Source: Fictibacillus nanhaiensis (GTDB lineage Bacteria > Bacillota > Bacilli > Bacillales > Fictibacillaceae). Taken from it: 64,000 nt of DNA. This document shows positions 7,721-15,811 of this stretch, piece by piece; positions within the stretch are counted from its first letter, which is position 1; each line of letters begins with the position of its first letter. The notes below the pieces were generated by a model that did no database searches, was not told where the DNA came from, and saw nothing but the letters and a program-made list of their open reading frames with translations. The stretch spans positions 248,001-312,000 of the forward strand of contig JAFHKR010000039.1 of the NCBI GenBank assembly GCA_017052515.1, given 5' to 3'. The position numbers and the translations under genes were made by a program.

Positions 7721-8755
7721 TTATAGTTTGCGGTGTTTTTTTAATGCGAGTACGTTTAATAACATGAATAAAAGGGAGAAAACGAGGAGTACGAGTACAT
7801 TCCCATAAACCATTCCTAAACCGTCGCCTTGAATCATAACATCCCGAATCGCTTTTCCTCCGTATGTTAATGGCATAATCATGCTTAAAGGCTGAAGCCA
7901 ATCTGCCATCGTTTCAATAGAGAACAAACCTGAGAAAAACACTTGAGGCACAACGATAAGCGGAATGAACTGAATCATCTGCAATTCATTTTTTGCAAAT
8001 GCAGAAAGCAGGGTTCCAAGTGAAAGTGCTGTAATCGCGAGCATCAGTGTAATTAAAGTAACTAACCAAATGGAACCGGCCATCTTGATATCAAGAACAT
8101 AGATGGCAAACGAAACAATGATCGCCGATTGTAAAATGGTGAAAATGCCAAAACCTAAAACATATCCGACAACCATCTCCCATCGTCGCATCGGAGTAGC
8201 GAGCAGCCGCTCCAGTGTTCCACTCGTTCTTTCACGTAGAAAAGAAACACCTGAAATTAAGAAAACGAAAAAGAAAATGAAGAACCCTATTAAAAAAGGA
8301 CCAATGTAATCAAAAGTCTCCATATCAGCAGAACCGTGCAAATAAATAATTTCTGAGTTGCCTTTTATTTTGTTCGTGTCTTGAGTCTGAATGGACTTTA
8401 ATGCTTTTTCAATCGTTAAGATCGAAGCCTTATTTGCTGTTGGATTACTTCCTTCAAGTGTAATAGTAGTCGAAGGAAATGTAACTTCAATAACAGCATC
8501 AAGTTTTTCATCTGCTAAATCTTGATGAGCTTTCGATTTGTTTTGGTAAACGGTAAATGCTTGATCTGAGGATTTCAGCTGATCTACAACTTTTTGATCA
8601 CTTATAACCCCGATCTTCGGTTCATAGTCATTGCTCGAAAAAACTAAGTTCACAAGGGTTAGGATAAAAAGAGGAGCAATAAACATCATGGCAAGTGTGC
8701 GTTTGTCACGTATGAACTGTCTGATGATCCGAATCACTAATGCTTTAATTCTCAT
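7721..8755 (-). CDS. ABC-2 type exporter, permease subunit
   Basis: 344 residues from ATG 8755, which has GGAGGT seven bases upstream. One N-terminal helix (about 20-40) is followed by a large extracytoplasmic domain (about 45-165) and five or six helices, with the ABC-2 signature SGVSFLRERTSGTLERLLATP after the second helix. This is the architecture of drug and antimicrobial exporters of the YhhJ/LnrN type. It overlaps the ATPase gene by 11 bases, indicating coupled translation. Substrate unknown. Confidence 0.85.
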   Translation of the reverse strand: MRIKALVIRIIRQFIRDKRTLAMMFIAPLFILTLVNLVFSSNDYEPKIGVISDQKVVDQLKSSDQAFTVYQNKSKAHQDLADEKLDAVIEVTFPSTTITLEGSNPTANKASILTIEKALKSIQTQDTNKIKGNSEIIYLHGSADMETFDYIGPFLIGFFIFFFVFLISGVSFLRERTSGTLERLLATPMRRWEMVVGYVLGFGIFTILQSAIIVSFAIYVLDIKMAGSIWLVTLITLMLAITALSLGTLLSAFAKNELQMIQFIPLIVVPQVFFSGLFSIETMADWLQPLSMIMPLTYGGKAIRDVMIQGDGLGMVYGNVLVLLVFSLLFMLLNVLALKKHRKL

Positions 8756-9473
8756 GTTGAACACCTCCATAATAGAGAAATGCGTCTTCGATTGAAGCAC
8801 TTGATGTAACATTCTTTAATTCTTGTGGTGTTCCAGAGGCGATGAGCTTTCCGTCCCGAAGCATTCCCAGTTGACCGCATTTTTCCGCTTCGTCCATTAC
8901 ATGAGTGGTAACTAAAATCGTTGTTCCGCTCTTGCTTAACTTATACAGTTCATCCCAAATAGATTGCCGGAGTACGGGGTCTATTCCTACAGTAGGTTCA
9001 TCAAGAATGAGGATCTTTGGTTCATGTAAGAGTGCGGCTGCTAAAGATAATCTTCGCTTCATACCGCCTGAATACTGATTAACTGGTTTTTGTAGAAATT
9101 TTGAAAGGTTCACGAGTTCAGAAACCTGATGAATCCTTTCTTTTTGTTTTTGACCTTTTAAACCATAAATAGCTGAGAAGAATTCGAGATTTTCTCTCCC
9201 GCTTAGTTCTCCGTAAAGAGCATCAGATTGAGCCATAAATCCGATTTGCGACATGATATTAAGACTCGGCATCGATGAATGGAGAACGCTAATGCTGCCA
9301 TTTGTGGGAGTTTCAATTCCTGCAATCATCTTAACCAATGTTGTTTTTCCTGCCCCTGAAGGACCCAACAATCCATAAATCTCATTGTTGTTCACTGTCA
9401 GATCAATGTTCTTTAGCACTTGATGTGATTGATAGTCCTTGGAAACATTCGTTACTTTTATGACAGGTTCCAT
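8745..9473 (-). CDS. ABC exporter ATP-binding protein
   Basis: 242 residues from ATG 9473 (GGAGG upstream); an in-frame ATG at 9503 sits inside an operator and upstream of the ribosome site. Walker A GPSGAGKTT, signature YSGGMKRRLSLA, Walker B ILILDEPTVG and the switch His in VTTHVMDEAEKC are intact, so it is a full DrrA/CcmA-type ATPase. It powers the adjacent ABC-2 permease. Expression is expected to be repressed by a TetR protein through the two operators around its promoter. Confidence 0.9.
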   Translation of the reverse strand: MEPVIKVTNVSKDYQSHQVLKNIDLTVNNNEIYGLLGPSGAGKTTLVKMIAGIETPTNGSISVLHSSMPSLNIMSQIGFMAQSDALYGELSGRENLEFFSAIYGLKGQKQKERIHQVSELVNLSKFLQKPVNQYSGGMKRRLSLAAALLHEPKILILDEPTVGIDPVLRQSIWDELYKLSKSGTTILVTTHVMDEAEKCGQLGMLRDGKLIASGTPQELKNVTSSASIEDAFLYYGGVQHEN

Positions 9474-9489
9474 AATACGCCTCCTTATT

Positions 9490-9508
9490 AAGTGAGTACT
9501 CACTCATT
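9490..9508. promoter_or_regulatory. TetR-type operator, promoter-downstream copy
   Basis: AAGTGAGTACTCACTCATT contains the perfect 14-bp palindrome AGTGAGTACTCACT (9491-9504). It lies over the expected transcription start of the ABC operon. It is identical over 19 bases to the copy at 9543-9561. Confidence 0.8.
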
Positions 9509-9515
9509 TATTATT

Positions 9516-9544
9516 ATCATATGTAATGAAGTGATAAAGGTCAA
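9516..9544 (-). promoter_or_regulatory. Sigma-A promoter of the ABC exporter operon
   Basis: On the minus strand TTGACC (9544-9539) and TATGAT (9521-9516) are exactly 17 bases apart. One operator copy abuts the -35 box and the other covers the transcription start region, so two-site repression is expected. Confidence 0.8.
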
Positions 9545-9561
9545 GTGAGTACTCACTCATT
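9543..9561. promoter_or_regulatory. TetR-type operator, promoter-upstream copy
   Basis: Second identical 19-base copy, centred 53 bp (about five helical turns) from the first, overlapping the first base of the -35 box. The pattern resembles the FadR-type TetR box TGAATGAnTAnTCATTCA in spacing and symmetry. Confidence 0.8.
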
Positions 9562-9764
9562 TTTTGTGAAAAGCTGTGTTCGTATTTCGTGTTGCTTTTG
9601 TAAGTATTTGATTTCCGTTCTAGGGTATAAAATTCAAGAAATAAAATGGATATTGAAAAGATGTTGGGTTTTCTGAGGGTAAGGTCATCGCAGAATTTGA
9701 ATGGGGTAAGGAACCTACGCATGCTAGACAAAGCTTTGTGATTAAAGCAATAAAAAAAGAAAGA

Positions 9765-9796
9765 ACCATTCGCAATAAAAAGCGAATGGTCTTTTT
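9765..9796. terminator. Intrinsic terminator
   Basis: ACCATTCGC and GCGAATGGT pair over 9 bp with an 8-base loop; A-rich and T-rich flanks allow use on either strand. It ends the DUF4395 gene on the minus strand. Confidence 0.8.
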
Positions 9797-9797
9797 G

Positions 9798-10229
9798 TTA
9801 TTTTGAGTCTAAAGTTCTTTTATAACGATATTGCTGCCATCTGAACCTAATAAAGCAACCGATACAAAAGCCAAGTATAGCTACGATAGAAGCTGTTGCA
9901 ACCATAATCGTAGCGATCCATGCGAGAGTTTCCCAACCAAGTACATAACTTAGAAAACCCACTGCTAGTAGCGATATAGCAATCAACTGATTAAACTGTT
10001 GCTGGTCTTTATCTTCTGGAATGTACGCAGAAGGATTCTTTTTTAAAAATAAGGTGGCAACTTTCATCACAGGATTGTAATCAAAAAACATTCCTAGAAG
10101 GCCGGCACCTAAAGGAAGTAATAAGAACCATGGTTGACCAAATAGCCAGGTAGCTAGTGTAGATAAAAAAATGAACCACTGATTTGTTCGAACTAAAGGT
10201 CTTGGAATGGAAATGGAAGAGTGAGACAA
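9798..10229 (-). CDS. DUF4395 membrane protein
   Basis: 143 residues starting at TTG 10229. The motifs SIPRPLVRTNQWFIFLS, FDYNPVMKVATLFLKK and IPEDKDQQQFNQ, and the late GFCIGCFI with two Cys two residues apart, are hallmarks of DUF4395, a family of four-helix membrane proteins that sometimes lies beside redox genes. Function is unknown; the C-x-x-x-C-like pair near the end may be redox active. Single-gene unit with its own terminator. Confidence 0.8.
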   Translation of the reverse strand: MSHSSISIPRPLVRTNQWFIFLSTLATWLFGQPWFLLLPLGAGLLGMFFDYNPVMKVATLFLKKNPSAYIPEDKDQQQFNQLIAISLLAVGFLSYVLGWETLAWIATIMVATASIVAILGFCIGCFIRFRWQQYRYKRTLDSK

Positions 10230-10369
10230 GTTAATCCGACCTTTCTTATATGTTTAGTTCCTTTATTGTAAATGTATTCGTACAGAATGTGAAGTGTTAA
10301 TCCTTATATAGGTAAGAAGAGAAGGGGATAATCATTGAACCCAGAATGTCTTATAGTGAGGTGATAAAT

Positions 10370-10822
10370 ATGAAAACCATAAGAGATGATCGGGAAGTAC
10401 ATATTCAGTTTAGAGAGGAGATTAAGGAAAAGCTCCAAAATGACACTTTTGCAAAATGGTTAGGTATCGAATTATTAGAAGTCGGTCCCGGTACAGCAGA
10501 AGCACAGATGACAATCAATGAAAATATGTTAAATGCTCATGGAACAGCACATGGAGCTGCTTTATTTGCCATTGCAGATTTTGTCTTTGCTGTAGCATGT
10601 AATTCCTATGGAAAAACAGCAGTCGGACTTTCTGTTAATATTGGATATCTCGCTGCATGCCAAAATGGGGACAAGGTTACGGCAAGAGCTACAGAGATCA
10701 AACGGAATCATCGAACCTCTTGGTATGAGGTGAGAGTGGAAAACGATGAAGAACTTCTTGCTCATGTAAGTGCTCTATCTTATCGGAAGAACGAATATTT
10801 TGTAGGAACAGAGGATGATTAA
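10370..10822 (+). CDS. PaaI-type hotdog thioesterase
   Basis: 150 residues from ATG 10370 (GAGGTG upstream; an ATG at 10346 has no ribosome site). The hotdog motifs LGIELLEVGPGTAEAQMTI, NAHGTAHGAALFAIADFVFA and SVNIGYLAACQNGDKVTARA match the PaaI/YdiI acyl-CoA thioesterase group. Asp in the ADFVF helix is the expected catalytic residue. It likely hydrolyses acyl- or aryl-CoA esters. Monocistronic. Confidence 0.85.
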   Translation: MKTIRDDREVHIQFREEIKEKLQNDTFAKWLGIELLEVGPGTAEAQMTINENMLNAHGTAHGAALFAIADFVFAVACNSYGKTAVGLSVNIGYLAACQNGDKVTARATEIKRNHRTSWYEVRVENDEELLAHVSALSYRKNEYFVGTEDD

Positions 10823-10850
10823 GCGGAAGATTTCAACAAGCTAAATGTAA

Positions 10851-10896
10851 AAGACGACGAAATCAGGGCAACCCCTGACTTCGTCGTCTTTTTTAT
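10851..10896. terminator. Strong bidirectional terminator
   Basis: AAGACGACGAA-TCAGGG and CCCTGA-TTCGTCGTCTT form a 17-bp stem with one mismatch and a CAAC loop, with T runs on both sides. Shared by the thioesterase and the convergent peroxiredoxin-like gene. Confidence 0.9.
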
Positions 10897-11387
10897 CTTA
10901 ATGTTTTCTTAATATATTTGATTGTCTTTCTTAAATCTTCAGCAGTAGGCCTTCCAAATGGTCCAGTTTGAATATCAAAGTAGACAACTCGTTTTTGATC
11001 ATCTACTAAAAATAATGCGGGTTCTCCATGCTCACCATGATCGTCATATAGTTTTCCGTTATGATATTGGACGCCGTACGGTTCTCCCGCAACACGGTCT
11101 ACATCACTAAAAACCGGAAAAGAAAGGGAGTGTCTGTCCTTCATCTTCTTTAGGTTTTGCTCTTCATCAGTAGAAATCGCGATGATGTGGGTGTTCAATT
11201 CTTTGAACGTTTCACTATTTTGCTCTAACTCTTTCAGTTGATCGTTACATACGGGGCACCATTCTCCCCGGAAAAAGACGAGTAGGTGAAAACGGTCATC
11301 TTTTTCAAGGTGGCTGTGAAAGGAGAAAGATTCTCCACTTTCGGTTCTTAATGTAAAGTCAGGTGCTGTGTCTCCTGTTTGTAACAT
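10893..11387 (-). CDS. AhpC/TSA-family peroxiredoxin-like protein
   Basis: 164 residues. GDTAPDFTL near the N terminus and FFRGEWCPVCNDQL at about residue 45 are the thioredoxin-fold and peroxidatic-cysteine signatures; the CPVC pair suggests an intramolecular disulfide as in thiol-disulfide enzymes. It may reduce peroxides or act as an oxidoreductase. Two nearby ATGs exist; 11387 has a better distance from the GGAGGG than 11393. Confidence 0.8.
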   Translation of the reverse strand: MLQTGDTAPDFTLRTESGESFSFHSHLEKDDRFHLLVFFRGEWCPVCNDQLKELEQNSETFKELNTHIIAISTDEEQNLKKMKDRHSLSFPVFSDVDRVAGEPYGVQYHNGKLYDDHGEHGEPALFLVDDQKRVVYFDIQTGPFGRPTAEDLRKTIKYIKKTLR

Positions 11388-11691
11388 GAACATCCCTCCA
11401 ATAATAAGTCTCTTCTCTAGCTATTCCTCTTGCAGAAAATTTTAAACTCTCTAGCTTTTAGATTCTAAAAAAATCACTCTTCATACTAGGTCATATCTAC
11501 GTCTAGATGAGGAAAGAAGTAATAAAAAAAGAGGTGGATTGATGACTTTGTTCCTATTTTAAGTTAAAACTTTTAAAAATTAGTAGTTTATATTTGTTTT
11601 TGTTAGAATAGTAAAATTCTTCTTTATTTTCTGTAAAAAGGCCTCTATATTAGAAATTGTAGTTCAACACCAAATTAGAGGAGTGAAGTAA
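11388..11691. other. Upstream region of the subtilase gene
   Basis: About 300 bases without a convincing gene. It must carry the promoters of the divergent peroxiredoxin-like and protease genes. A TAGAAT at 11604-11609 is a possible -10 for the protease but has no good -35 partner. Confidence 0.5.
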
Positions 11692-12852
11692 ATGATTAAG
11701 AAGATTGCCACGATGGCAGCGGTTTTACCATTAGTAGTTTCTCTTGCAACTCCAGCGGCAGCTGCAAAAAGCACAGAGGTGAAAGCGAACGTTACACCTC
11801 AAGAAATTATCGTAAAATTTAAAGACAACGTGTCAGAGTCAAAAGTAAAGTCTTTAGCAGTAAAAGGGAAAGATGAAGTAAAAGAAAAAGGTCCTAAGTT
11901 TCATGTAATCAAAGTTAAAGATGGAAACGTAGATGCAGCCATTGCAGAATATGAAGCGAGTGGAGATGTAGAGTATGCAGAGCCAAACTATACATACCAT
12001 GCGAGCTGGACTCCAAATGACACGTATTTCTCAAACGGAGTACAATATGCACCTCAAAAAGTAGGTGCTCAATCAGCTTGGGACATCACACGCGGTTCAT
12101 CTACTACAAAAATTGCAATTATTGATACAGGGGTCGATTACAATCACCCTGATCTAGCTGGTAAAGTTATTAAAGGATATGATTATGTAAGTGATGATTG
12201 GGATCCAATGGATCAGAACGATCACGGGACACATGCTGCAGGTATCGCAGCAGCTGCAACAAATAACGCGAGAGGTATCGCAGGAATGGCACCAAACGTA
12301 TCCATCTATGCTGTACGTGTATTAGATGCGAACGGAAGTGGATCTCTTGATGATGTTGCTAACGGAATCTATCATGCTGTAGATAACGGAGCAAAAGTAG
12401 TTTCACTTAGCCTTGGTGGACCTGGTTCTGCTACTTCATTACAAAACGCAGTAAACTATGCCGTTTCTAAAGGAGTAGTTGTAGTTGCCGCAGCTGGTAA
12501 CGAAAACACTTCTGCACCGAGCTACCCAGCCTACTATTCTGGTGCGATCGCAGTAGCTGCAACTGACCGTAATGACGTTCGTGCTTCGTTCTCCAACTAT
12601 GGATCTTGGGTTGATGTTGCTGCTCCTGGTGTAGACATCGCTTCTACTGTACGTAATGGAGGATATGCTTACATGTCTGGTACTTCAATGGCTTGTCCTC
12701 TAGTTGCGGGTGTAGCAGGGTTACTTGCTTCACAAGGAAGAAGTGCTGCTAACATCCGTGCTGCTATTGAGAACACGACTGATTATGTTTCTGGAACAGG
12801 ATCATTGTATGCAAAAGGTCGTGTAAATGCATCTAAAGCTGTACGTTACTAA
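11692..12852 (+). CDS. Extracellular thermitase-like subtilisin
   Basis: 386 residues: signal peptide (1-25, ending AAAA), I9-type inhibitory propeptide (about 30-103) and S8 catalytic domain. The triad is D145 (IIDTGVDYNHPDL), H178 (DHGTHAAG) and S332 (GTSMA), with N270 as oxyanion residue. The mature part closely follows thermitase, including the N-terminal SWTPNDTYFS and the ASQGRSAANIRAAIENT helix. Unusual: the catalytic-serine motif reads GTSMACPLVAG where the family has GTSMATPHVAG. A secreted degradative protease, autoprocessed after export. The ribosome site is AGAGGAG. Confidence 0.95.
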   Translation: MIKKIATMAAVLPLVVSLATPAAAAKSTEVKANVTPQEIIVKFKDNVSESKVKSLAVKGKDEVKEKGPKFHVIKVKDGNVDAAIAEYEASGDVEYAEPNYTYHASWTPNDTYFSNGVQYAPQKVGAQSAWDITRGSSTTKIAIIDTGVDYNHPDLAGKVIKGYDYVSDDWDPMDQNDHGTHAAGIAAAATNNARGIAGMAPNVSIYAVRVLDANGSGSLDDVANGIYHAVDNGAKVVSLSLGGPGSATSLQNAVNYAVSKGVVVVAAAGNENTSAPSYPAYYSGAIAVAATDRNDVRASFSNYGSWVDVAAPGVDIASTVRNGGYAYMSGTSMACPLVAGVAGLLASQGRSAANIRAAIENTTDYVSGTGSLYAKGRVNASKAVRY

Positions 12853-12872
12853 TTCGTACACTTATTAATTTA

Positions 12873-12909
12873 AAAACTCCCAAGACGATCTCTAGTCTTG
12901 GGAGTTTTT
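12873..12909 (+). terminator. Intrinsic terminator of the subtilase gene
   Basis: AAAACTCCCAAGAC and GTCTTGGGAGTTTT form a 14-bp perfect stem with an 8-base loop, followed by T residues. Confidence 0.9.
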
Positions 12910-13204
12910 ATGGTCCATAGTTTAATAGGACTAACAAAAATTGTCGAGTGATGTTGGAATTTAAGGATAAGGACATATGTTCGTATTGCGTAAAATGTCG
13001 ATGTAGACTTAATAGCTCATTTTTAAGACAGGACTTGTGGTAACTTTTAACAGTTTGGTAGAATAGTAATAAGTTCAACAACTAGAGTCTTCATTTCTTA
13101 CAAGTCTTGCCACCTATTAGAAAGGAGGTTCACCATTTCTTTTGTCTTTTTCAAGAGTCACTTGTTTTACAAACATTCTTTTATAATTAAAGGAGGTAAT
13201 GAAG
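12910..13204. other. Intergenic region before the intracellular protease
   Basis: No supported ORF. A TAGAAT at about 13060 is a possible -10 for the downstream protease. An AAAGGAGG at 13120-13128 resembles a ribosome site but is followed only by a short frame lacking ATG, GTG or TTG at the right distance. Confidence 0.5.
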
Positions 13205-14206
13205 ATGAGTGAAGTCTGTTTGATCCCGTTCGTGTTAGAAGAAGTGATAGAAGAATCAAAAGAAGAGATTCCATACGGAGTCGAGATGATCAACGCTCCT
13301 GCGTTTTGGCGTGAAGGTGAAAGAGGACAGAGTGTAGTCGTTTCTGTACTAGATACTGGCTGTGATACTAGTCATCCCGAGCTAGCTGAACGAATCATCG
13401 ATGGTCGGAATTTTGTTGATGGGAATGAAGATGATTATCAAGATGCGCATTATCATGGGACACATGTGGCAGGTACGATTGCAGCTACATTAAACAATGC
13501 GGGTGTAGCGGGTGTAGCGCCAGATGTGAAACTTTTAATCTGCAGAGTTCTTGGTAAAGATGGCGGTGGGTCGTACCAGGGAATCATCGATGCGATTGAT
13601 TACTCGGTAAAATGGAGAGGAAAAAATGGCGAAAGAGTGCGTGTGATCTCTATGTCACTCGGTGGACCGACAGATGTACCTGAGTTACACGAAGCGATTC
13701 AACGAGCCGTATTGGAAGATGTGCTTGTTGTCTGTGCAGCAGGTAATGAAGGAGACAACAAAGAGGATACGAATGAGCATGCATATCCTGGGGCGTATAA
13801 AGAGGTAGTTCAAGTCGGGGCAGTCGATGCGAAAATGAAACTTGCTCCGTTTTCAAACACGAATGATGAGATTGATCTCGTTGCTCCTGGCGTTAATGTT
13901 GTTTCTACCTATCCAGGAAATAAATATGCTAAGCTGTCTGGAACTTCGATGGCGACACCTCATGTATCAGGAGCAGCAGCATTATTGATCGAACGAGAAG
14001 AAAAATTGTTTGGCCGTGAACTTTCTGAAGCTGAGGTTTACGCTCAATTAGTAAAAAATACGTTAAGTATCGGATTAACAAAGAAAGCAGAAGGAAATGG
14101 ATTGCTAGTATTAAATGCACAAGAAAAGGCAGTTTGCGATCAGGAGAGTTTAAAGGTGATGAGAACTCCTATTGAAACGGCTGCAGCGAAAGAGTCAGAA
14201 TCATAA
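13205..14206 (+). CDS. Intracellular subtilisin-like serine protease
   Basis: 333 residues, no signal peptide. The catalytic triad is D50 (LDTGCDTSHPEL), H84 (YHGTHVAG) and S248 (SGTSMATPHVSG), with N181 in the oxyanion hole. Residues 6-9 LIPF match the LIPY-type N-terminal motif by which intracellular subtilisins block their own active site until processed. It fits the IspA/ISP family, the main cytoplasmic protease of stationary-phase Bacillus. ATG 13205 has ideal distance from AGGAGGT; ATG 13199 is too close. A 58-residue gene follows. Confidence 0.92.
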   Translation: MSEVCLIPFVLEEVIEESKEEIPYGVEMINAPAFWREGERGQSVVVSVLDTGCDTSHPELAERIIDGRNFVDGNEDDYQDAHYHGTHVAGTIAATLNNAGVAGVAPDVKLLICRVLGKDGGGSYQGIIDAIDYSVKWRGKNGERVRVISMSLGGPTDVPELHEAIQRAVLEDVLVVCAAGNEGDNKEDTNEHAYPGAYKEVVQVGAVDAKMKLAPFSNTNDEIDLVAPGVNVVSTYPGNKYAKLSGTSMATPHVSGAAALLIEREEKLFGRELSEAEVYAQLVKNTLSIGLTKKAEGNGLLVLNAQEKAVCDQESLKVMRTPIETAAAKESES

Positions 14207-14240
14207 AGTTTGCCCCGTTTCTTAGGAAGAAAGGGCGTGT

Positions 14241-14417
14241 ATGGGGATGGCGTACAAGATTATGGCGTTGTTGATCAGCTTTGCAACTCTTTGTATTAGA
14301 ATCTATGAAGAGATGAGCAGACGTGCAAAGAACCGAGCAAAAGAAGAAGAGCTACAAAAGAAAAAGAAAAGAAAGCGAAAGAAAGCTGTTCAGAAAAAGG
14401 AAAAGGATAGTGCTTAA
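14241..14417 (+). CDS. Small single-span protein with Lys/Arg-rich tail
   Basis: 58 residues: a hydrophobic helix (about 4-20) followed by an EEMSRRAKNRAKEEE segment and a strongly basic tail of Lys and Arg. It begins 34 bases after the protease stop with an AGGAAGAAAGGG region upstream and ends before a strong terminator, so it is probably the last gene of that transcript. No family recognised; a membrane-anchored nucleic-acid- or phospholipid-binding role is only a guess. Confidence 0.5.
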   Translation: MGMAYKIMALLISFATLCIRIYEEMSRRAKNRAKEEELQKKKKRKRKKAVQKKEKDSA

Positions 14418-14432
14418 ATGAATAGATGGAAT

Positions 14433-14483
14433 AAAAGCTGATTCTGTGAAATCTAGTATATTCACATGAATCAGCTTTTTTGT
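14433..14483 (+). terminator. Intrinsic terminator after the protease unit
   Basis: AAAAGCTGATTC-TGTGAA pairs with TTCACA-GAATCAGCTTTT (one bulged T), loop of 10 bases, then T6. Confidence 0.9.
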
Positions 14484-14662
14484 CGTTATTAGTACTAGTA
14501 CTCTAAAAAAGCCCATCGATGCTCCTTAAAATAGTTGATTTCCACTCCAGGTCCCTCGCTGTTCATGGGGAACAAGTTTTCAATTCTTACTAGAAAGTTG
14601 CTTCTATGATTTGAAAAGGAGTAATATATGAGCATTACTGTAAAATAGAGAGGAACGTAACT

Positions 14663-15766
14663 ATGCTTTTATTAGGCATTCTACTTGTAATCGTAATCGT
14701 TGTATTTTTATTTATGATGTTTCATCCGGTTTTTGGAAAAAAACCTTCAAAACATGATAGGAGCACCTATGAAGCATTTACACACTATCAAAAAGGTGTT
14801 TTTACTAATCAAATAGAAACAGTGATGACAACCGATCTACGCTCTATGCTCCCTGTATTAAAAGAGTTTTTAAAAGGAAATCCGAATCGTCAGCCTAAGA
14901 AAGCTATTCCTATAAATGCACTGCAATTAAATAAAAAAATAAGCGAAGAAACAAGGGTAACGTGGTTTGGGCATTCGGCTTTATTAATAGAAATGGACGG
15001 GAAACGCATCCTCATTGATCCGATGTTTGGTTCTGCACCATCACCCATTCCATGGTTCGGAAACAAACGTTACAGCAAAAAACTGCCGTTTAAAATTGAA
15101 AGCCTTCCCAAAGTGGATCTAGTGGTTCTATCACATGATCATTATGACCACCTTGATTATGGAACCATTAAACAACTAAAACAAAAAGTGAAACAATTTG
15201 CAGTTCCACTTGGTGTTGCTGGACATTTAAAGAGGTGGGGAGTGGAACCAGAACGTATAAAGGAATGTAACTGGTGGGATGAGATACAAACCGCAGGATT
15301 TTCATTAATCTGTACGCCAGCACGACATTTTTCAGGAAGAAGTTTAACGGATCGTAATACTACTCTTTGGAGTTCTTGGGTTATACGAGGAAAGAGTGAC
15401 AAGATTTATTTTAGTGGTGATAGTGGGTATGGGCCACACTTTAAAGAGATTGGAGATCAATATGGACCGTTTGAACTTTCGTTGATGGAATGTGGGCAAT
15501 ATCATGAGAAGTGGGCTGCCATACATATGATGCCTGAAGAAACTGTACAAGCTCATATTGATGTAAGAGGCAAAGTCATGATTCCTATCCATTGGGGAGC
15601 ATTTACACTATCCCTGCATGACTGGACAGATCCTGTTGAAAGAGCGGTAAATGCTGCAACAAAAATGAATGTTAAAATATGTACACCTCAGATTGGTGAG
15701 ACAGTAACACTTGGCTCAGAGTTTTTATCGAGCTCGAAGTGGTGGAGGAAAAATACGAATATATAA
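14663..15766 (+). CDS. Membrane-anchored MBL-fold metallohydrolase (NAPE-PLD/UlaG type)
   Basis: 367 residues: N-terminal membrane helix (1-22), then a metallo-beta-lactamase fold. Metal ligands are visible in WFGHSALLIE, LSHDHYDHLD (HxHxDH-type), the CTPARHFSGR segment, IYFSGDSGYG and the late IHWGAF. The R-HF-GR stretch and WxSW pattern are typical of the N-acylphosphatidylethanolamine phospholipase D-like group. The active site should face outward if the helix is an anchor, or it may act on membrane lipids at the inner face. Substrate unproven. Single gene with a good AGAGAGGA site. Confidence 0.85.
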   Translation: MLLLGILLVIVIVVFLFMMFHPVFGKKPSKHDRSTYEAFTHYQKGVFTNQIETVMTTDLRSMLPVLKEFLKGNPNRQPKKAIPINALQLNKKISEETRVTWFGHSALLIEMDGKRILIDPMFGSAPSPIPWFGNKRYSKKLPFKIESLPKVDLVVLSHDHYDHLDYGTIKQLKQKVKQFAVPLGVAGHLKRWGVEPERIKECNWWDEIQTAGFSLICTPARHFSGRSLTDRNTTLWSSWVIRGKSDKIYFSGDSGYGPHFKEIGDQYGPFELSLMECGQYHEKWAAIHMMPEETVQAHIDVRGKVMIPIHWGAFTLSLHDWTDPVERAVNAATKMNVKICTPQIGETVTLGSEFLSSSKWWRKNTNI

Positions 15767-15798
15767 AAAAGAGTGCTCTTCACTTTGGAGGGCACTCT
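15763..15798 (-). terminator. Terminator of the cupin gene
   Basis: AGAGTGCTCTTC and GGAGGGCACTCT form a 12-bp stem with wobble pairs. Read on the minus strand the stem is followed by a T6 run; on the plus strand the T run is weak. Confidence 0.75.
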
Positions 15799-15811
15799 CT
15801 GCATATATTCT

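Noticed and set aside
9657-9780. Open frame with protein-like composition (FSEGKVIAEFEWGKEPTHAR)
   Set aside because: No start codon, no ribosome site and stops at 9621, 9642 and 9654 upstream; perhaps a decayed gene tail.
11542-11562. Seven-codon leader ORF before the subtilase gene
   Set aside because: It has a GAGGTGG site but no attenuator structure or special codons, and lies too far from the gene to show function.
14505-14580. Sequence resembling a known Bacillus dispersed repeat (TTGATTTCC...CTCCAGG)
   Set aside because: The similarity is only to a part from memory and no second copy is in the window.
14628-14648. Six-codon ORF with AAGGAG before the MBL-fold gene
   Set aside because: Too short to judge; a chance ribosome-site match is likely. 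No terminator or pausing codons follow.
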